The notes under the pieces are model-generated. The model was not told where the DNA came from, searched no databases, and was given only the letters and a program-made list of their open reading frames with translations. Below, piece by piece: positions 52,699 to 62,373 of a stretch of DNA of 64,000 bases (positions are counted from its first letter, which is position 1; every line of letters starts with the position of its first letter). Source of the stretch: an uncultured Opitutaceae bacterium (GTDB taxonomy: Bacteria > Verrucomicrobiota > Verrucomicrobiia > Opitutales > Opitutaceae); NCBI GenBank assembly GCA_903890485.1, contig CAITBM010000063.1, positions 1-64,000 on the forward strand. The letters are read 5' to 3'. Made by a program: the position numbers and the translations under genes.

Positions 52699-55383
52699 CT
52701 AGGCTTTGTCGTAGTCGAGGTACGGCCCCAGCCACTTCTCGGCGGTGGCGACCGTCCAGCCCTTGCGGCCTGCATACTCCTCGACCTGGTCCCTGCCGAG
52801 CTTGCCGACGCCGAAGTACTTGGAGTCCGGGTGATTGAGGTACCAGCCGCTCACGCTGCTTGCCGGGGCCATGGCGCAGCTTTCCGTGAGCGTGATCCCT
52901 GTGGCGGCCTCGGCCCCGAGGAGCCCAAAGAGGATGGGTTTCTCGGTGTGGTCGGGGCAGGCCGGGTAGCCAGGGGCCGGGCGGATGCCGCGGTATTTTT
53001 CCCGGATCAGGTCGGCGTAGCCCAGGTTCTCGGTCTTCCCGAACCCGCAGGCCTCGCGGGCCCGCTTGTGGAGGAGTTCGGCCAGTGCCTCGGCCAGGCG
53101 GTCGCCCAGGGCCTGCGCCATGATCGCGCTGTAGTCGTCGGAAGCGGCCCGGAATTGCGCGGCAAAGGCCTCAACGCCGTGGCCGGCGGTTACGGCAAAG
53201 CCGCCCATGTAGTCGAGCCGCCCGCTAGAAACGGGGGCGATGAAGTCCGCCAGGCAATGGTTGAACTGGTCGTCGGGCTTCACCAGCTGCTGGCGGAGCA
53301 TGTGGAACGTGGCGGCAACCCCGGAGCGTGACTCGTCCGTGTAGACAAGGATGTCGTCCCCCGAGGCGTTGCAGGGCCAGAATCCCATGACGGCCTTTGC
53401 GGTGAAGCGCCTCTCGGTCACGATCCGGGAAAGGAGGCGCTGGGCGTCCTCGAAAAGCTTGGTTGCCTCGACACCCACAACGGGATCGGTGAGGATTTCC
53501 GGATACCTGCCGTGGAGCTCCCAGGCGCTGAAGAAGGGGCCCCAGTCGATGAACGGGACGATCTCCGCAAGGGGGACCTCCGGGTAGACTCGGGTGCCCA
53601 GGAACTCGGGCCTGGCGATGTCGGCCTTCGTCCAGTCGAACTCCTGCCGGCGGGCCCGCGCCGCCTGGATCGGGAGGAGGGGCTTCCTGGAGCGCCGGGC
53701 CGCGAAATCCTCGCGAAGCTCGTTCTGCTTGGAGAGGGCCCCGGCGAGGTAGGCCGGCTTGAGCTCTGGGGAGAGGAGGGAACTGACGACGTTAACGACG
53801 CGCGAGGCGTCGAGCACGTGGACCACGCCGTGCGCGTACTCCGGCGCGATCTTCACGGCCGTGTGCGCGGCGCTGGTCGTGGCCCCCCCGATGAGGAGGG
53901 GGACCGTCATCCCGGTCCGAGTCATCTCCTTGGCGACGTGGACCATCTCGTCCAGGGATGGGGTGATGAGTCCGGAGAGTCCGACCGCGTCGGCGTTGTT
54001 CTCCCGGGCGGCGGCCAGGATCTTCTCGCAGGGCACCAGGACCCCGAGGTCGATCACGTCGTAGTTGTTGCAGGCCAGGACCACGCCCACGATGTTCTTG
54101 CCGATGTCGTGGACGTCCCCCTTGACGGTCGCCATCACGATCCGTCCCTGGGTGCGCGCGACGCCCCCCGAGGCCACGAGGCGCTTCTTCTCCTCCTCCA
54201 TGAACGGCGTCAGGTAGGCGACGGACTTCTTCATCACGCGGGCCGACTTCACGACCTGGGGAAGGAACATCTTGCCGGCGCCGAAGAGGTCGCCGACGAC
54301 GCGCATGCCGTCCATCAGTGGGCCCTCGATGATGTTCAGGGGGCGGGGATACTTGGAGGTGTTTGCCCGCGCCTCCTCCGTGTCCTGCTCGATGAAGGCG
54401 TCGATGCCCTTGACCAGCGCGTGGGAAAGGCGGGCCTCGACCGGCGCCTCGCGCCAGGCCAGGTCCTCCTTGGACTCGATCTTGGAGGCGCCTCCGTGGG
54501 AGGCCTTGAGCTGGTCGGCGAGCGTCACCAGGCGCTCCGTCGCGTCGGGCCTGCGGTTCAGGATCACGTCCTCGACGCGCTCCAGCAGGTCCTTCGGGAT
54601 CTCCTCGTAGACGCCCAGCATCCCGGCGTTCAGGATGGCCATGTCCATGCCGGCGCGAATCGCGTGGTAGAGGAACACCGTGTGGATCGCCTCGCGGACC
54701 GGGTTGTTGCCCCGGAAGGAGAATGAAACGTTGGAGACGCCGCCCGAAACCTTGGCGTGGGGCAGCCGCTCCTTGATCACCTTCGTGGCCTCGAAGAAGT
54801 CGACCGCGTAGTTGTTGTGCTCCTCGATGCCCGTGGCGACCGTCAGGATGTTCGGGTCGAAGATGATGTCCTCGGCGGGGAAGCCCGCCTTTTCGGTCAG
54901 GATCCTGTAGGCGCGGGTGCAGATCCGGACTTTCTCGTCGCGGGTGGAGGCCTGGCCCTGCTCGTCAAAGGCCATGACGACCGCCGAGGCCCCGTAGCGT
55001 CGGACAAGCCGGGCCCTTCGGATGAACTCGCCCTCCCCGTCCTTCAGCGAGATCGAGTTCACGATGCTCTTTCCCTGGACGCACTTCAGGCCCGCCTCGA
55101 GCACCGACCACTTTGACGAGTCGATCATCACGGGCACGCGGGAGATCTCGGGCTCGGCCGCGATCAGGTTCAGGAACTTGACCATCGTCGGCTCGCCCTC
55201 GATCAGGGCCTCGTCGACGTTGATGTCGATCACGTTGGCGCCGCTCTCCACTTGCTGCCGCGCGATGGCCAGGCAGCTGTCCCAGTCGCCGGCCTTCAGA
55301 GCCTTGGCGAATTTCGGTGAACCGGTGATGTTCGTGCGCTCACCGATGACGATGAACTGGGAGGCCGAGGGAAGGGGGGGCAT
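52699..55383 (-). CDS. metH: Methionine synthase, folate/cobalamin/activation part of split MetH
   Basis: 894-residue protein equivalent to E. coli MetH from about residue 350 on. The pterin-binding TIM barrel comes first ([51 protein letters not shown]). The cap and cobalamin domain follows, with the base-off DxHxxG motif in [16 protein letters not shown] and [10 protein letters not shown]. The SAM-dependent activation domain is last ([21 protein letters not shown]). The homocysteine-binding domain is encoded by the upstream gene; the two frames are the same, separated by one TAA plus six codons. The ATG at 55383 has only a weak AGGG upstream. Confidence 0.95.
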   Translation of the reverse strand: MPPLPSASQFIVIGERTNITGSPKFAKALKAGDWDSCLAIARQQVESGANVIDINVDEALIEGEPTMVKFLNLIAAEPEISRVPVMIDSSKWSVLEAGLKCVQGKSIVNSISLKDGEGEFIRRARLVRRYGASAVVMAFDEQGQASTRDEKVRICTRAYRILTEKAGFPAEDIIFDPNILTVATGIEEHNNYAVDFFEATKVIKERLPHAKVSGGVSNVSFSFRGNNPVREAIHTVFLYHAIRAGMDMAILNAGMLGVYEEIPKDLLERVEDVILNRRPDATERLVTLADQLKASHGGASKIESKEDLAWREAPVEARLSHALVKGIDAFIEQDTEEARANTSKYPRPLNIIEGPLMDGMRVVGDLFGAGKMFLPQVVKSARVMKKSVAYLTPFMEEEKKRLVASGGVARTQGRIVMATVKGDVHDIGKNIVGVVLACNNYDVIDLGVLVPCEKILAAARENNADAVGLSGLITPSLDEMVHVAKEMTRTGMTVPLLIGGATTSAAHTAVKIAPEYAHGVVHVLDASRVVNVVSSLLSPELKPAYLAGALSKQNELREDFAARRSRKPLLPIQAARARRQEFDWTKADIARPEFLGTRVYPEVPLAEIVPFIDWGPFFSAWELHGRYPEILTDPVVGVEATKLFEDAQRLLSRIVTERRFTAKAVMGFWPCNASGDDILVYTDESRSGVAATFHMLRQQLVKPDDQFNHCLADFIAPVSSGRLDYMGGFAVTAGHGVEAFAAQFRAASDDYSAIMAQALGDRLAEALAELLHKRAREACGFGKTENLGYADLIREKYRGIRPAPGYPACPDHTEKPILFGLLGAEAATGITLTESCAMAPASSVSGWYLNHPDSKYFGVGKLGRDQVEEYAGRKGWTVATAEKWLGPYLDYDKA

Positions 55384-55401
55384 CGTTTCGACCCTGGGGG
55401 C

Positions 55402-56472
55402 TTAGGCGACGGTGAGCTGCTCAAGGCCGCTCAGGCGCATCGCGACCGGCTGGCCCGACAGGCGGCGAGGGGGAATCTGCGCGACCGCCTTGGCGACCGC
55501 GGCGATGTGCGCCGGGGTGGAGCCGCAGCAGCCGCCCACCATGTTGAGCCACCCGTTCCGTGCGAAGTCCCCGAGGACAGCGGCCATGTCTTCGGGCGAC
55601 TCGTCGTAGCCGCCGAAGGCGTTCGGAAGCCCGGCGTTGGGGTAGCAGGTCACGTAGCAGTCGGCGATCGAGGCCAGCTCCTCCACATACGGCCTCATCT
55701 GCTTGCCCCCTAGGGCGCAGTTGATCCCGACCGAGAAGGGCTTCGCGTGGGCGATGCTCGTGTAGAAGGCGCTGATCGTCTGGCCGGAGAGCGTCCTTCC
55801 CGAGGCGTCCGTGATCGTGACCGAGATCATGACAGGCAGGCGCACTCCCGTCTCGTCGAAGAGGAGCTCGGTCGCAAAGAGCGCGGCCTTTGCGTTCAGG
55901 GTGTCGAAGATTGTCTCGATCAGGAGGGCGTCGACCCCGGCCTTGGCCAGCGCGCGCGCCTGCTCCAGGTAGGCACCCACGACCTGGTCCCACGTGACCG
56001 CGCGGTAGTCGGGCCGGTTCACATCGGGCGACATGGAGAGCGTGCGGTTCAGGGGGCCGATGGCGCCGGCGACGAACCGGGGGCGGGACGGGTCCTTGGC
56101 CTCCGCCTTTCGGGCAGCCCGTCTTGCCGCGGCCACCGCCGCCGCGTTCAGCTCGGGCACAAGCGCCTCCATCCCGTAGTCGGCCTGGGAGATGACGGTC
56201 GAATTAAAGGTGTTGGTCTCCACCAGGTCGGCTCCCGCGGCAAAATACTCGCCGTGGATTGCCTCGATCACGTCGGGCCGGGTGATCGAGAGGAGGTCGT
56301 TGTTGCCTTTCAGGTCCTTGGGGTGGGAGGCGAACCGCGAGCCCCGGAAATCGGCCTCCGTGAGCGAGTAACCCTGGATCATGGTCCCCATTGCCCCGTC
56401 CAGGACGGCGATTCGGGACTCGAAGAGGCGCCGCAGGGCGGCAAAGGAGGGGGACTCAGTCTGCGAGGACAT
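55402..56472 (-). CDS. metH: Homocysteine-binding part of split cobalamin-dependent MetH
   Basis: 356-residue protein equivalent to the N-terminal domain of Met[38 protein letters not shown] and the zinc cysteines in VGINCALGG and [11 protein letters not shown] are all present. It ends in [12 protein letters not shown], where E. coli MetH has CRLSGLEPLNIG and continues unbroken. A TAA stops it, and the next gene resumes in the same frame 18 nt later. The ATG at 56472 matches the family start; a longer in-frame frame to 56589 would use an unlikely hydrophobic lead. Confidence 0.93.
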   Translation of the reverse strand: MSSQTESPSFAALRRLFESRIAVLDGAMGTMIQGYSLTEADFRGSRFASHPKDLKGNNDLLSITRPDVIEAIHGEYFAAGADLVETNTFNSTVISQADYGMEALVPELNAAAVAAARRAARKAEAKDPSRPRFVAGAIGPLNRTLSMSPDVNRPDYRAVTWDQVVGAYLEQARALAKAGVDALLIETIFDTLNAKAALFATELLFDETGVRLPVMISVTITDASGRTLSGQTISAFYTSIAHAKPFSVGINCALGGKQMRPYVEELASIADCYVTCYPNAGLPNAFGGYDESPEDMAAVLGDFARNGWLNMVGGCCGSTPAHIAAVAKAVAQIPPRRLSGQPVAMRLSGLEQLTVA

Positions 56473-56540
56473 GGGCGTTAGGGGGATGATCAGTGGCAGG
56501 AGGGGCCCAAATGCAATGCAATCAGGCGCCCTTGGCAAGC

Positions 56541-56549
56541 AACATATCA
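56541..56549 (-). promoter_or_regulatory. Extended -10 element for metH
   Basis: Reading the minus strand, TGATATGTT (an extended -10 of the TGnTATnnT type, imperfect) sits in one arm of the 30-bp palindrome, about 70 bp before the metH ATG. No good -35 was found. Confidence 0.4.
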
Positions 56550-56572
56550 ATAAATACGTATTTAATGATATG
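56543..56572 (+). promoter_or_regulatory. 30-bp palindrome shared by metH and btuB promoters
   Basis: A 30-bp near-perfect palindrome with arms CATATCA and TGATATG around a central TAAATACGTATTTA, with only one mismatched pair. It lies between divergent metH and btuB and covers both candidate -10 elements, so it is a probable operator. It is A+T-rich in an otherwise G+C-rich region. The regulator is unknown; an ArsR-type methionine regulator such as SahR is only a guess. Confidence 0.65.
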
Positions 56573-56574
56573 AT
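56566..56574 (+). promoter_or_regulatory. Extended -10 element for the btuB leader
   Basis: TGATATGAT is a close match to the extended -10 consensus TGnTATAAT. It would start transcription near 56581, some 15-20 nt before the first conserved element of the riboswitch. Confidence 0.55.
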
Positions 56575-56594
56575 TGTACTTGCCGTCATTGGGC

Positions 56595-56856
56595 CGTTAG
56601 GAATGGTCCTGAACGCCCGTAGTTCTTTTCAGTTCCACCGGGATCACAAGGGAAGGCCGTTAGAACCGGCCACAGTTGCGCTGCGGTATCGCATCACAGA
56701 CCCACACCGGGCTCCTTCCTAAAGGAGCCTGGGCAAAGCCAATCGGGGCACTCACCCCGGTGAAGGCCAGGGGCGAGGCAAAGCCAGTCGGGACGCCAGC
56801 CGGCCCGAACCCAGGAGACACATGCGGAGTCCGAATACCAGGCCCGGTATTCCTGT
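56595..56856 (+). promoter_or_regulatory. Cobalamin riboswitch upstream of btuB
   Basis: The leader has elements of the cobalamin riboswitch in order. GGTCC comes near the 5' end, followed by GGGAAGGCCGTTAGAACC, then CAGTTGCGCTGCGGTATCG (compare GCGCaaCGGUA). A B12-box-like AGCCAGTCGGGACGCCAGCC comes last. A possible closing stem pairs AGGAAT (56599-56604) with ATTCCT (56849-56854), and a variable-region hairpin GGCTCCTT/AAGGAGCC lies at 56710-56729. It is read by eye; borders are approximate. Confidence 0.8.
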
Positions 56857-56921
56857 TCGTCCGGTGCGATTGCGCGCGCCGGCTCCGACTCCTTCATCGC
56901 AATAGTGAAGAAAGTTCCCGA

Positions 56922-58793
56922 ATGCACACCCCGTCGCTGCGCCGCCTTGTTGCGGTGCATTGCCTGATCATCGGATTGGCCCTTTCGCCAGCCCAGCCTG
57001 CCTTTGCGCAGCTTGAACCGGACACCGCCCTGGACCCTGTCGTGGTCGTGGCGACCCGGACCCCCTCCGACATCCGAACGCTCGGCTCCGCCGTCGACCT
57101 CGAGACTCCCGAGGACCTTCTGCGACGGCAGCTGGCAACGCTCGCGGACGCCCTGGGTATCCTTCCGGGGGCTCCCTCCTTCGCGAACGGAGCCGCGGGT
57201 TCCGCCGACTCGGTCTTCATGCGAGGCGCCAATTCCGACCAAACCCTTTTCCTGGTTGACGGGATCCGGATGAACGATGACAACACCGACTACGCGGTCT
57301 TCCTGGGAGGCGCGCGCCTGGGCGCCTCCGACTCGGTTGAGGTGGCGCGAGGCCCGCAGAGCATCCTCTACGGGAGCGGTGCGGCGGGCGGAGTGGTCCT
57401 GGTCGAGGCCCAGAAAGGGGCCGGGGATCCGTCCGCAGAGGCCTGCGTGAACGCGGGAAGCTTCGGGACGTTCGGAGGCGGCCTCGACACGCAGGGAACC
57501 CGTGGGCCCTGGGCTTGGTCGTTCACGGCCTCGGGGTCGCACACGGACAATGAACGCGCGAACAACCGGTTCGACAGCGCCGACGTGGTGGTGAGGCTGG
57601 ACCGGGCTCTCACCAGCGCCGCTTCAGCGGGGGCCACGCTCCGCGGATTCCATGGCCGTTTTGGAGACCCGGGCGACCAATACACGAACGATGCCTACGC
57701 TCACGAGACCGAGGACAACTGGCTAGGGACGGCCTTTGTGGACCTGCGGCCGGCTCCCGGACTCTCCTTTCATGCGATCGCCGGTGGCCAGGATCGGCGT
57801 TTCGTGTCGTTTGACCAATTGCCGGGGGTGTTCACCAGCACAACCGTGGTCCAGGACCGTCGCGGGGTACTCGATGCGCAGGGGACCTACTCCGGCCTCG
57901 AGGCCCAGAGGATCAGCGTGGGGGCCTACGCCGAGAGCCAGACGACCCGGGACAATGGATTCGGATCCATCGACCGTCGCCAGGGCCTCCTCTCGGGCTT
58001 TGCCGAGGATGAATGGAGTCCGGTCTCCTCGGTGCATGTAACCGGAGGGCTCCGCTACGACGACTTTGACACGTTTGGCCACGCGTTCACGGGCCGGGCC
58101 ACCGCGGCGTGGATCTCGGGGGACCGTTCGGTCAAGCTCCGCGCCAGCTACGGGACAGGCTTCAACGCCCCGAGCTTCCTCGAACTCTATGGCGTCGCGA
58201 CGGGGTACCGCGGGAACCCGGGCCTTAGGCCCGAGAAGTCCCGGGGAGGCGATGTTGGGCTCGACCTATACCTGCCGGGCAACCGGGGAACGGTCAGTCT
58301 CTCCGCTTTCCGGAACGACTTCACCGACCTGATCTCCTACGATTTCAATTCGTATCCGGGCACGACAGCGAACGTGGGCAAGGCCAGGACCTCGGGTGTG
58401 GAGGTCGAGTCGAAGCTTTCCCTCTCCAAGGGCCTGGAGCTGCGCTTGGCCTACACGTACCTGGACGCCCGGGACCTGACCGGCAGCGTGCGGCTCCTGC
58501 GCCGTCCCCGGAACAGCCTGAGCGCCGACCTATGGAGGGACTGCGGCTCGGGGTTCTCCGCCGGGGCCGGAGTGGGCGTCGTCTCCGGGCGCCAGGACGT
58601 CGATGCCCTCACGTATGCCACAGTGAACGATCCCGACTATGCGGTGGCCCGCGTTTATGCCCAGTGGAAGGCGACCCCGCGGCTCGGGCTAAAGGCCCGG
58701 GTTGAAAACCTCCTGGACCGGAGCTATCAGCCCGTTAACGGCTATCCCGCGCTCGGCCGGGGAATCTACGGCGAGTTCGACTGGAGGCTCTAA
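56922..58793 (+). CDS. btuB: TonB-dependent outer-membrane receptor, BtuB type
   Basis: 623-residue receptor, probably for cobalamin. Signal peptide RRLVAVHCLIIGLALSPAQPAFA (about residue 7-29) is split by no lipobox. The TonB-box region DPVVVVATRTPSDIRTLGS begins the mature plug. The plug has FMRGANSDQTLFLVDGIRMND and VARGPQSILYGSGAAGGVV, and a 22-strand-type barrel ends in a terminal phenylalanine-containing strand (GRGIYGEFDWRL). The ATG at 56922 is preceded by GAAGAAAG. Cobalamin specificity is inferred from the riboswitch and neighbouring metH. Confidence 0.85.
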   Translation: MHTPSLRRLVAVHCLIIGLALSPAQPAFAQLEPDTALDPVVVVATRTPSDIRTLGSAVDLETPEDLLRRQLATLADALGILPGAPSFANGAAGSADSVFMRGANSDQTLFLVDGIRMNDDNTDYAVFLGGARLGASDSVEVARGPQSILYGSGAAGGVVLVEAQKGAGDPSAEACVNAGSFGTFGGGLDTQGTRGPWAWSFTASGSHTDNERANNRFDSADVVVRLDRALTSAASAGATLRGFHGRFGDPGDQYTNDAYAHETEDNWLGTAFVDLRPAPGLSFHAIAGGQDRRFVSFDQLPGVFTSTTVVQDRRGVLDAQGTYSGLEAQRISVGAYAESQTTRDNGFGSIDRRQGLLSGFAEDEWSPVSSVHVTGGLRYDDFDTFGHAFTGRATAAWISGDRSVKLRASYGTGFNAPSFLELYGVATGYRGNPGLRPEKSRGGDVGLDLYLPGNRGTVSLSAFRNDFTDLISYDFNSYPGTTANVGKARTSGVEVESKLSLSKGLELRLAYTYLDARDLTGSVRLLRRPRNSLSADLWRDCGSGFSAGAGVGVVSGRQDVDALTYATVNDPDYAVARVYAQWKATPRLGLKARVENLLDRSYQPVNGYPALGRGIYGEFDWRL

Positions 58794-58848
58794 GTCACCG
58801 GATTCCCCAGGGTTTGACCGCGGGGCCGGCCGGGTCTTGGCTGCGCGG

Positions 58849-60672
58849 ATGCAGACTTCCCGCCTCGCCCTTGCTGCGCTCGTACTGGCCGGACCCTTCG
58901 TAGGAAAAGCGGCTGACACGGCGTCGCCCGCCGCCCTCCGCCCAACTGAGGACTATGTCCCGGAGGCGCTATCCGGGATGGTGCGCCCCCGCTCGAGCGA
59001 GCTTCGCGAGCTCGTGGACCGTTTTGTCGCCGACCGGGACGAGCTCCTCCGTTTCTACACGGTCCAGGGCTCTAGGCTCCAGACCCGGCGCCTGCGCGAG
59101 TTCTACGCGGCGTGGCAGAAGCGGCTCGGGGTGATGGCCTACGAGGGCCTGGGCACCGAGGGCCGGATCGACTGGATCCTCCTCTCGCGCCAGATCACCT
59201 ACGAGAGGGGGCTCCTCGATCGCCAGGAAGCTCGCGCCGCGGAAATGGCCCCCCTGGTCCCCTTTGCCGAGGACATAGCGGGGCTCCAGGAGTCCCGCAG
59301 GCTCATGGAGCCTGTGGCCCCGGAAAAATCCGCCCGAACGCTCGACCAGATCGCCAAGCAGGTGGCCTCGATCCAGGAGGCGCTCGAGGCGGGCCTTAAG
59401 ACCGAGGGAGCCAAGGAGCCGGCGTCCGTAGCGCCCCTTAAGGTCACGCGCGTCGTTGCCTCCCGGGCGATCGCCTCGATCAGTGGACTCCGCGAGTCGC
59501 TTGAGGATTGGTACAAGTTCTACGACGGCTACGACCCGGCCTTTGGGTGGTGGGTGAGGGCCTCCCACGAGAAGTTGAACGAGAGCCTGGACGGATACGT
59601 TAAGCTCCTGAGGGAAAAAGTCGTGGGGATCCTCCCCGGCAAGGATGAGCCTGTCGTCGGCGACCCCGTGGGGCGGAAGGGGATCGAGGCCGAGCTGGCG
59701 CACGAATTGGTCGCCTACACCCCGGAGGAGCTCCTCGCGATCGCGACCCGCGAGCTCGCCTGGTGCGACCAGGAGCTGAAAAAGGCGTCGAGGGAGATGG
59801 GCTACGGCGACGACTGGAAGGCCGCCATGCAGAAGGTCAAGGAGGAGCACCTCGCCCCGGGCAGCCAGCCCGGCCTGGTGAGGGACCTTGAGCTTGAGGC
59901 CATCCGGTTTGTCGAGGACAGGAACCTCATAACGATCCCCCCCTTGGCGGCGGACATCTGGAGGATCGAGATGATGAGCCCGGAGCGCCAGAAGGTGGCG
60001 CCGTTCTTCCTCGGGGGCCCGAACATCCTGGTCGCGTTCCCGACCGACTCGATGGATTTTGACACGAAGGAGCAGAGCCTGAGGTCCAACAACGTCCACT
60101 TCGTTCGGGCCACCGTGTTCCACGAGCTGATTCCGGGGCACCACCTCCAGTACTACTACGAGGGCCGCTCAAATACCCACAGGGAACTCTTCTCAACCCC
60201 GTTCTGGGTCGAGGGATGGGCGGTGTGGTGGGAGTTCCAGTTCTGGGACTTGGGGTTCCCCAAGTCGCCGGAGGACCGGTTGGGCATGCTCTTCTGGCGC
60301 ACCCACCGGTGTGCCCGGATCATCTTCTCGCTCAACTTTCACCTGGGCAAGTGGACGCCCGAGCAGTGCATCGACTTCCTCGTCGAGCGGGTTGGGCACG
60401 AGCGGGCAAGCGCGACCGGCGAGGTTCGGCGCTCCTTCAACGGGTCCTACCCCCCGATGTACCAGGCGGGATACATGCTGGGGGCCCTCCAGCTGAGGGA
60501 GCTTCACCGCGAGCTGGTGGGCCCGAAGGGCATGACCGACCGCGCGTTCAATGATGCGATCCTCGAGGGCGGGCCGATGCCGATAGAGATGGTGCGCGCG
60601 CGCCTGAAGGGTGAGAAGCCCGCGAGGGACTTTGAACCCGCGTGGAAGTTTGCCGGGCCCCTGTCGCCCTAG
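58849..60672 (+). CDS. DUF885 family peptidase-like exported protein
   Basis: 607-residue protein with a signal peptide (SRLALAALVLAGPFVGKAA). The DUF885 signature FHELIPGHHLQ starts around residue 424 and contains an HExxxxHH arrangement expected to bind zinc. Further conserved blocks are DWILLSRQITYERGLLDRQ and FWVEGWAVWWEFQF, plus a C-terminal YPPMYQAGYMLGALQLREL. It begins 55 bp after btuB, probably cotranscribed, and overlaps the convergent EamA gene by 4 bp. Peptidase activity is known for few family members. Confidence 0.85.
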   Translation: MQTSRLALAALVLAGPFVGKAADTASPAALRPTEDYVPEALSGMVRPRSSELRELVDRFVADRDELLRFYTVQGSRLQTRRLREFYAAWQKRLGVMAYEGLGTEGRIDWILLSRQITYERGLLDRQEARAAEMAPLVPFAEDIAGLQESRRLMEPVAPEKSARTLDQIAKQVASIQEALEAGLKTEGAKEPASVAPLKVTRVVASRAIASISGLRESLEDWYKFYDGYDPAFGWWVRASHEKLNESLDGYVKLLREKVVGILPGKDEPVVGDPVGRKGIEAELAHELVAYTPEELLAIATRELAWCDQELKKASREMGYGDDWKAAMQKVKEEHLAPGSQPGLVRDLELEAIRFVEDRNLITIPPLAADIWRIEMMSPERQKVAPFFLGGPNILVAFPTDSMDFDTKEQSLRSNNVHFVRATVFHELIPGHHLQYYYEGRSNTHRELFSTPFWVEGWAVWWEFQFWDLGFPKSPEDRLGMLFWRTHRCARIIFSLNFHLGKWTPEQCIDFLVERVGHERASATGEVRRSFNGSYPPMYQAGYMLGALQLRELHRELVGPKGMTDRAFNDAILEGGPMPIEMVRARLKGEKPARDFEPAWKFAGPLSP

Positions 60673-61094
60673 CTCGGTTTCCAGGCCAGGACCAGGGAGC
60701 CGGCCACGATCAGCACGCCGCCCACCGCGTGCTGGAGCGTCAGCCGCTCCCTCAGGAATATCCCGGCAAGAAGGATCGCGAAGACCACGCTCAGCTTGTC
60801 CACGGGGGCGACCCTCGAGGCCTCCCCCAGCTGCAGCGCGCGGAAGTAGCACAACCACGACAGGCCGGTCGCGATCCCCGATAGGGTGAGGAAGAGGAGC
60901 GTCCTGCGGCTTGGGACAACAATCGACCCGGCGGGCATCGAGAAGAAGACGATCGCCCATGTGATCACGAGCACCACGGTCGTCCGGATCGCGGTTGCCA
61001 GGTTCGAGTTCACGCCCTCGACGCCCACCTTCGCCAGGACCGCGGTGATCCCGGCAAACGCGGCCGACAGCAGTGCCCAGAGGACCCAGGTCAT
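60669..61094 (-). CDS. Single-repeat EamA family membrane protein
   Basis: 141-residue protein with five hydrophobic segments, one EamA repeat instead of two. WVLWALLSAAFAGITAVLAK at the start, LSWLCYFRALQLGEASRVAP in the middle, and a C-terminal GGVLIVAGSLVLAWKPS match this half-size group, which probably works as a dimer. Substrate unknown. It lies on the same strand as the downstream-encoded esterase gene, 39 bp apart. Confidence 0.88.
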   Translation of the reverse strand: MTWVLWALLSAAFAGITAVLAKVGVEGVNSNLATAIRTTVVLVITWAIVFFSMPAGSIVVPSRRTLLFLTLSGIATGLSWLCYFRALQLGEASRVAPVDKLSVVFAILLAGIFLRERLTLQHAVGGVLIVAGSLVLAWKPS

Positions 61095-61133
61095 GGGGAA
61101 GGGCCGCGCGGCGCCCGGTGAAGTCGCCCGGGG

Positions 61134-62258
61134 CTAGCGCGCATCGGTGGGGAAGGGCTTCATGAACTCCTGATGTTTAAGCCACGCGTCGAGCTCCGCG
61201 GCAAGAGCCGCGTGATCCGCCACCCGCGGGTGATGGGAGGTCCAGTGCGTGAATTTAAAGTGGTGCATCCGCCCGTCGGAAGACTCCAGCCTCGACACGG
61301 CCTCGCTCCACTCCTTGCCCAGGGGGACACTCTGGGTTCCCGACTCCATGCCCCCGAGAAGCAGCACGATCTCCGCGCGGGGATAGGCCATTCGGAGCTT
61401 CCGGATCAGGTCCTCGTACCGATTGCCAAAGCCGGTGGGGAAGGGGAGCTTCTGGGCCTTGGGGTAGTCGGCGTCGTTGTCGCCGAGGTTCACGAAAACC
61501 ACGTCGGGGATCCACTGGGTCAAGTCGGCGACCGGGGAGCCGGGCTTGGGGTAGAGCCTGTCCCAGACCTCGCCCTCCACGAACGGGATCCATCCGGTCA
61601 CGATCCCGATGCCGCTCACCGAGAGATTGCGCCAGTCGGCGTGGTACGCGCGGCCGATGAGCGCCGCGTAGCTGAGTTCGGCGTTGTGGGTGCGGTGGGT
61701 GTCCCACTGGTCGGACTCGCCGTCCTCGGTGCAGGCTCCCGCGGTGATCGAGTCGCCGTAGAACTCCATCCTCGGGCCGGGGGGCACAGCTGCCGGGCGC
61801 GCCGCCTTCGACGGGTCGGCGAGCCCAATCCCCAGGAACTGGAGCGTGCCTGCGGACGCCTCCTGGCGCTTGCGGATCTCGAGGTGGTGGCGGCCCGGGG
61901 CGAGGGGCAGCGGGCAAATGAAGCGGGAACTGGCCGCCGAGGGCACCTGGGCCACCCAGCCGGCCTGGTCCACCCGGACATCGAGGAAATTGTCGCCTTC
62001 CGAGCGCCCGAACACGAGCTCAAGCCGGGTTCCCTCGAAGTCGATCGCGGCGCCACTGTCCTCCCATACGAGGACCGGCCCGGAGGGATCGCGCAGGTCG
62101 AGTCGCCCCTGGTAGAGGAACCGGGAGTCCTGGGCGCTTACGATTGCCGGGTCTCCGGGCTCGGCGCGGCCCGCACACCCGAGGGCCAGGAGGAGGACGA
62201 TGGAAAGGGGGCGCGTGCAGCGACTGATCCTTTGGGCAACCGGGCGCAGGGGGTTCAT
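61134..62258 (-). CDS. Lipoprotein SGNH esterase, CE2-like
   Basis: 374-residue protein. The ATG at 62258 gives a lipoprotein signal with lipobox LALGCAG. An N-terminal beta domain (about 30-140: FLYQGRLDLRDPSGPVLVWE, GAAIDFEGTRLELVF) precedes an SGNH hydrolase domain. The serine block is EFYGDSITAG and the Asn block VFVNLGDND; the C-terminal His is in HHPRVADHAAL. This two-domain layout is that of CE2 acetyl-xylan esterases. An in-frame extension further upstream is Arg/Pro-rich and probably not translated. It diverges from the TIGR03790 gene. Confidence 0.82.
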   Translation of the reverse strand: MNPLRPVAQRISRCTRPLSIVLLLALGCAGRAEPGDPAIVSAQDSRFLYQGRLDLRDPSGPVLVWEDSGAAIDFEGTRLELVFGRSEGDNFLDVRVDQAGWVAQVPSAASSRFICPLPLAPGRHHLEIRKRQEASAGTLQFLGIGLADPSKAARPAAVPPGPRMEFYGDSITAGACTEDGESDQWDTHRTHNAELSYAALIGRAYHADWRNLSVSGIGIVTGWIPFVEGEVWDRLYPKPGSPVADLTQWIPDVVFVNLGDNDADYPKAQKLPFPTGFGNRYEDLIRKLRMAYPRAEIVLLLGGMESGTQSVPLGKEWSEAVSRLESSDGRMHHFKFTHWTSHHPRVADHAALAAELDAWLKHQEFMKPFPTDAR

Positions 62259-62373
62259 GGGCCGGACCCTACCCGGGCGCCCCCGGGCTTTCGAGCCGCA
62301 ATCCGGGGAAGCCGGGCGCAGCGTCACGGAGCATTGCATCGGGCCGAAAACCGGGCTCAATGGCCCCGATATA

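Noticed and set aside
53512-54726. A 404-codon plus-strand frame opposite metH
   Set aside because: Antisense to strongly conserved MetH sequence, and its composition is typical of a shadow frame.
56473-56589. Upstream extension of the metH homocysteine domain to an earlier ATG
   Set aside because: It would run through the palindrome and promoter region and adds a hydrophobic lead not found in MetH.
56676-56921. Upstream in-frame extension of btuB
   Set aside because: It overlaps the riboswitch, and the signal peptide begins at the ATG at 56922.
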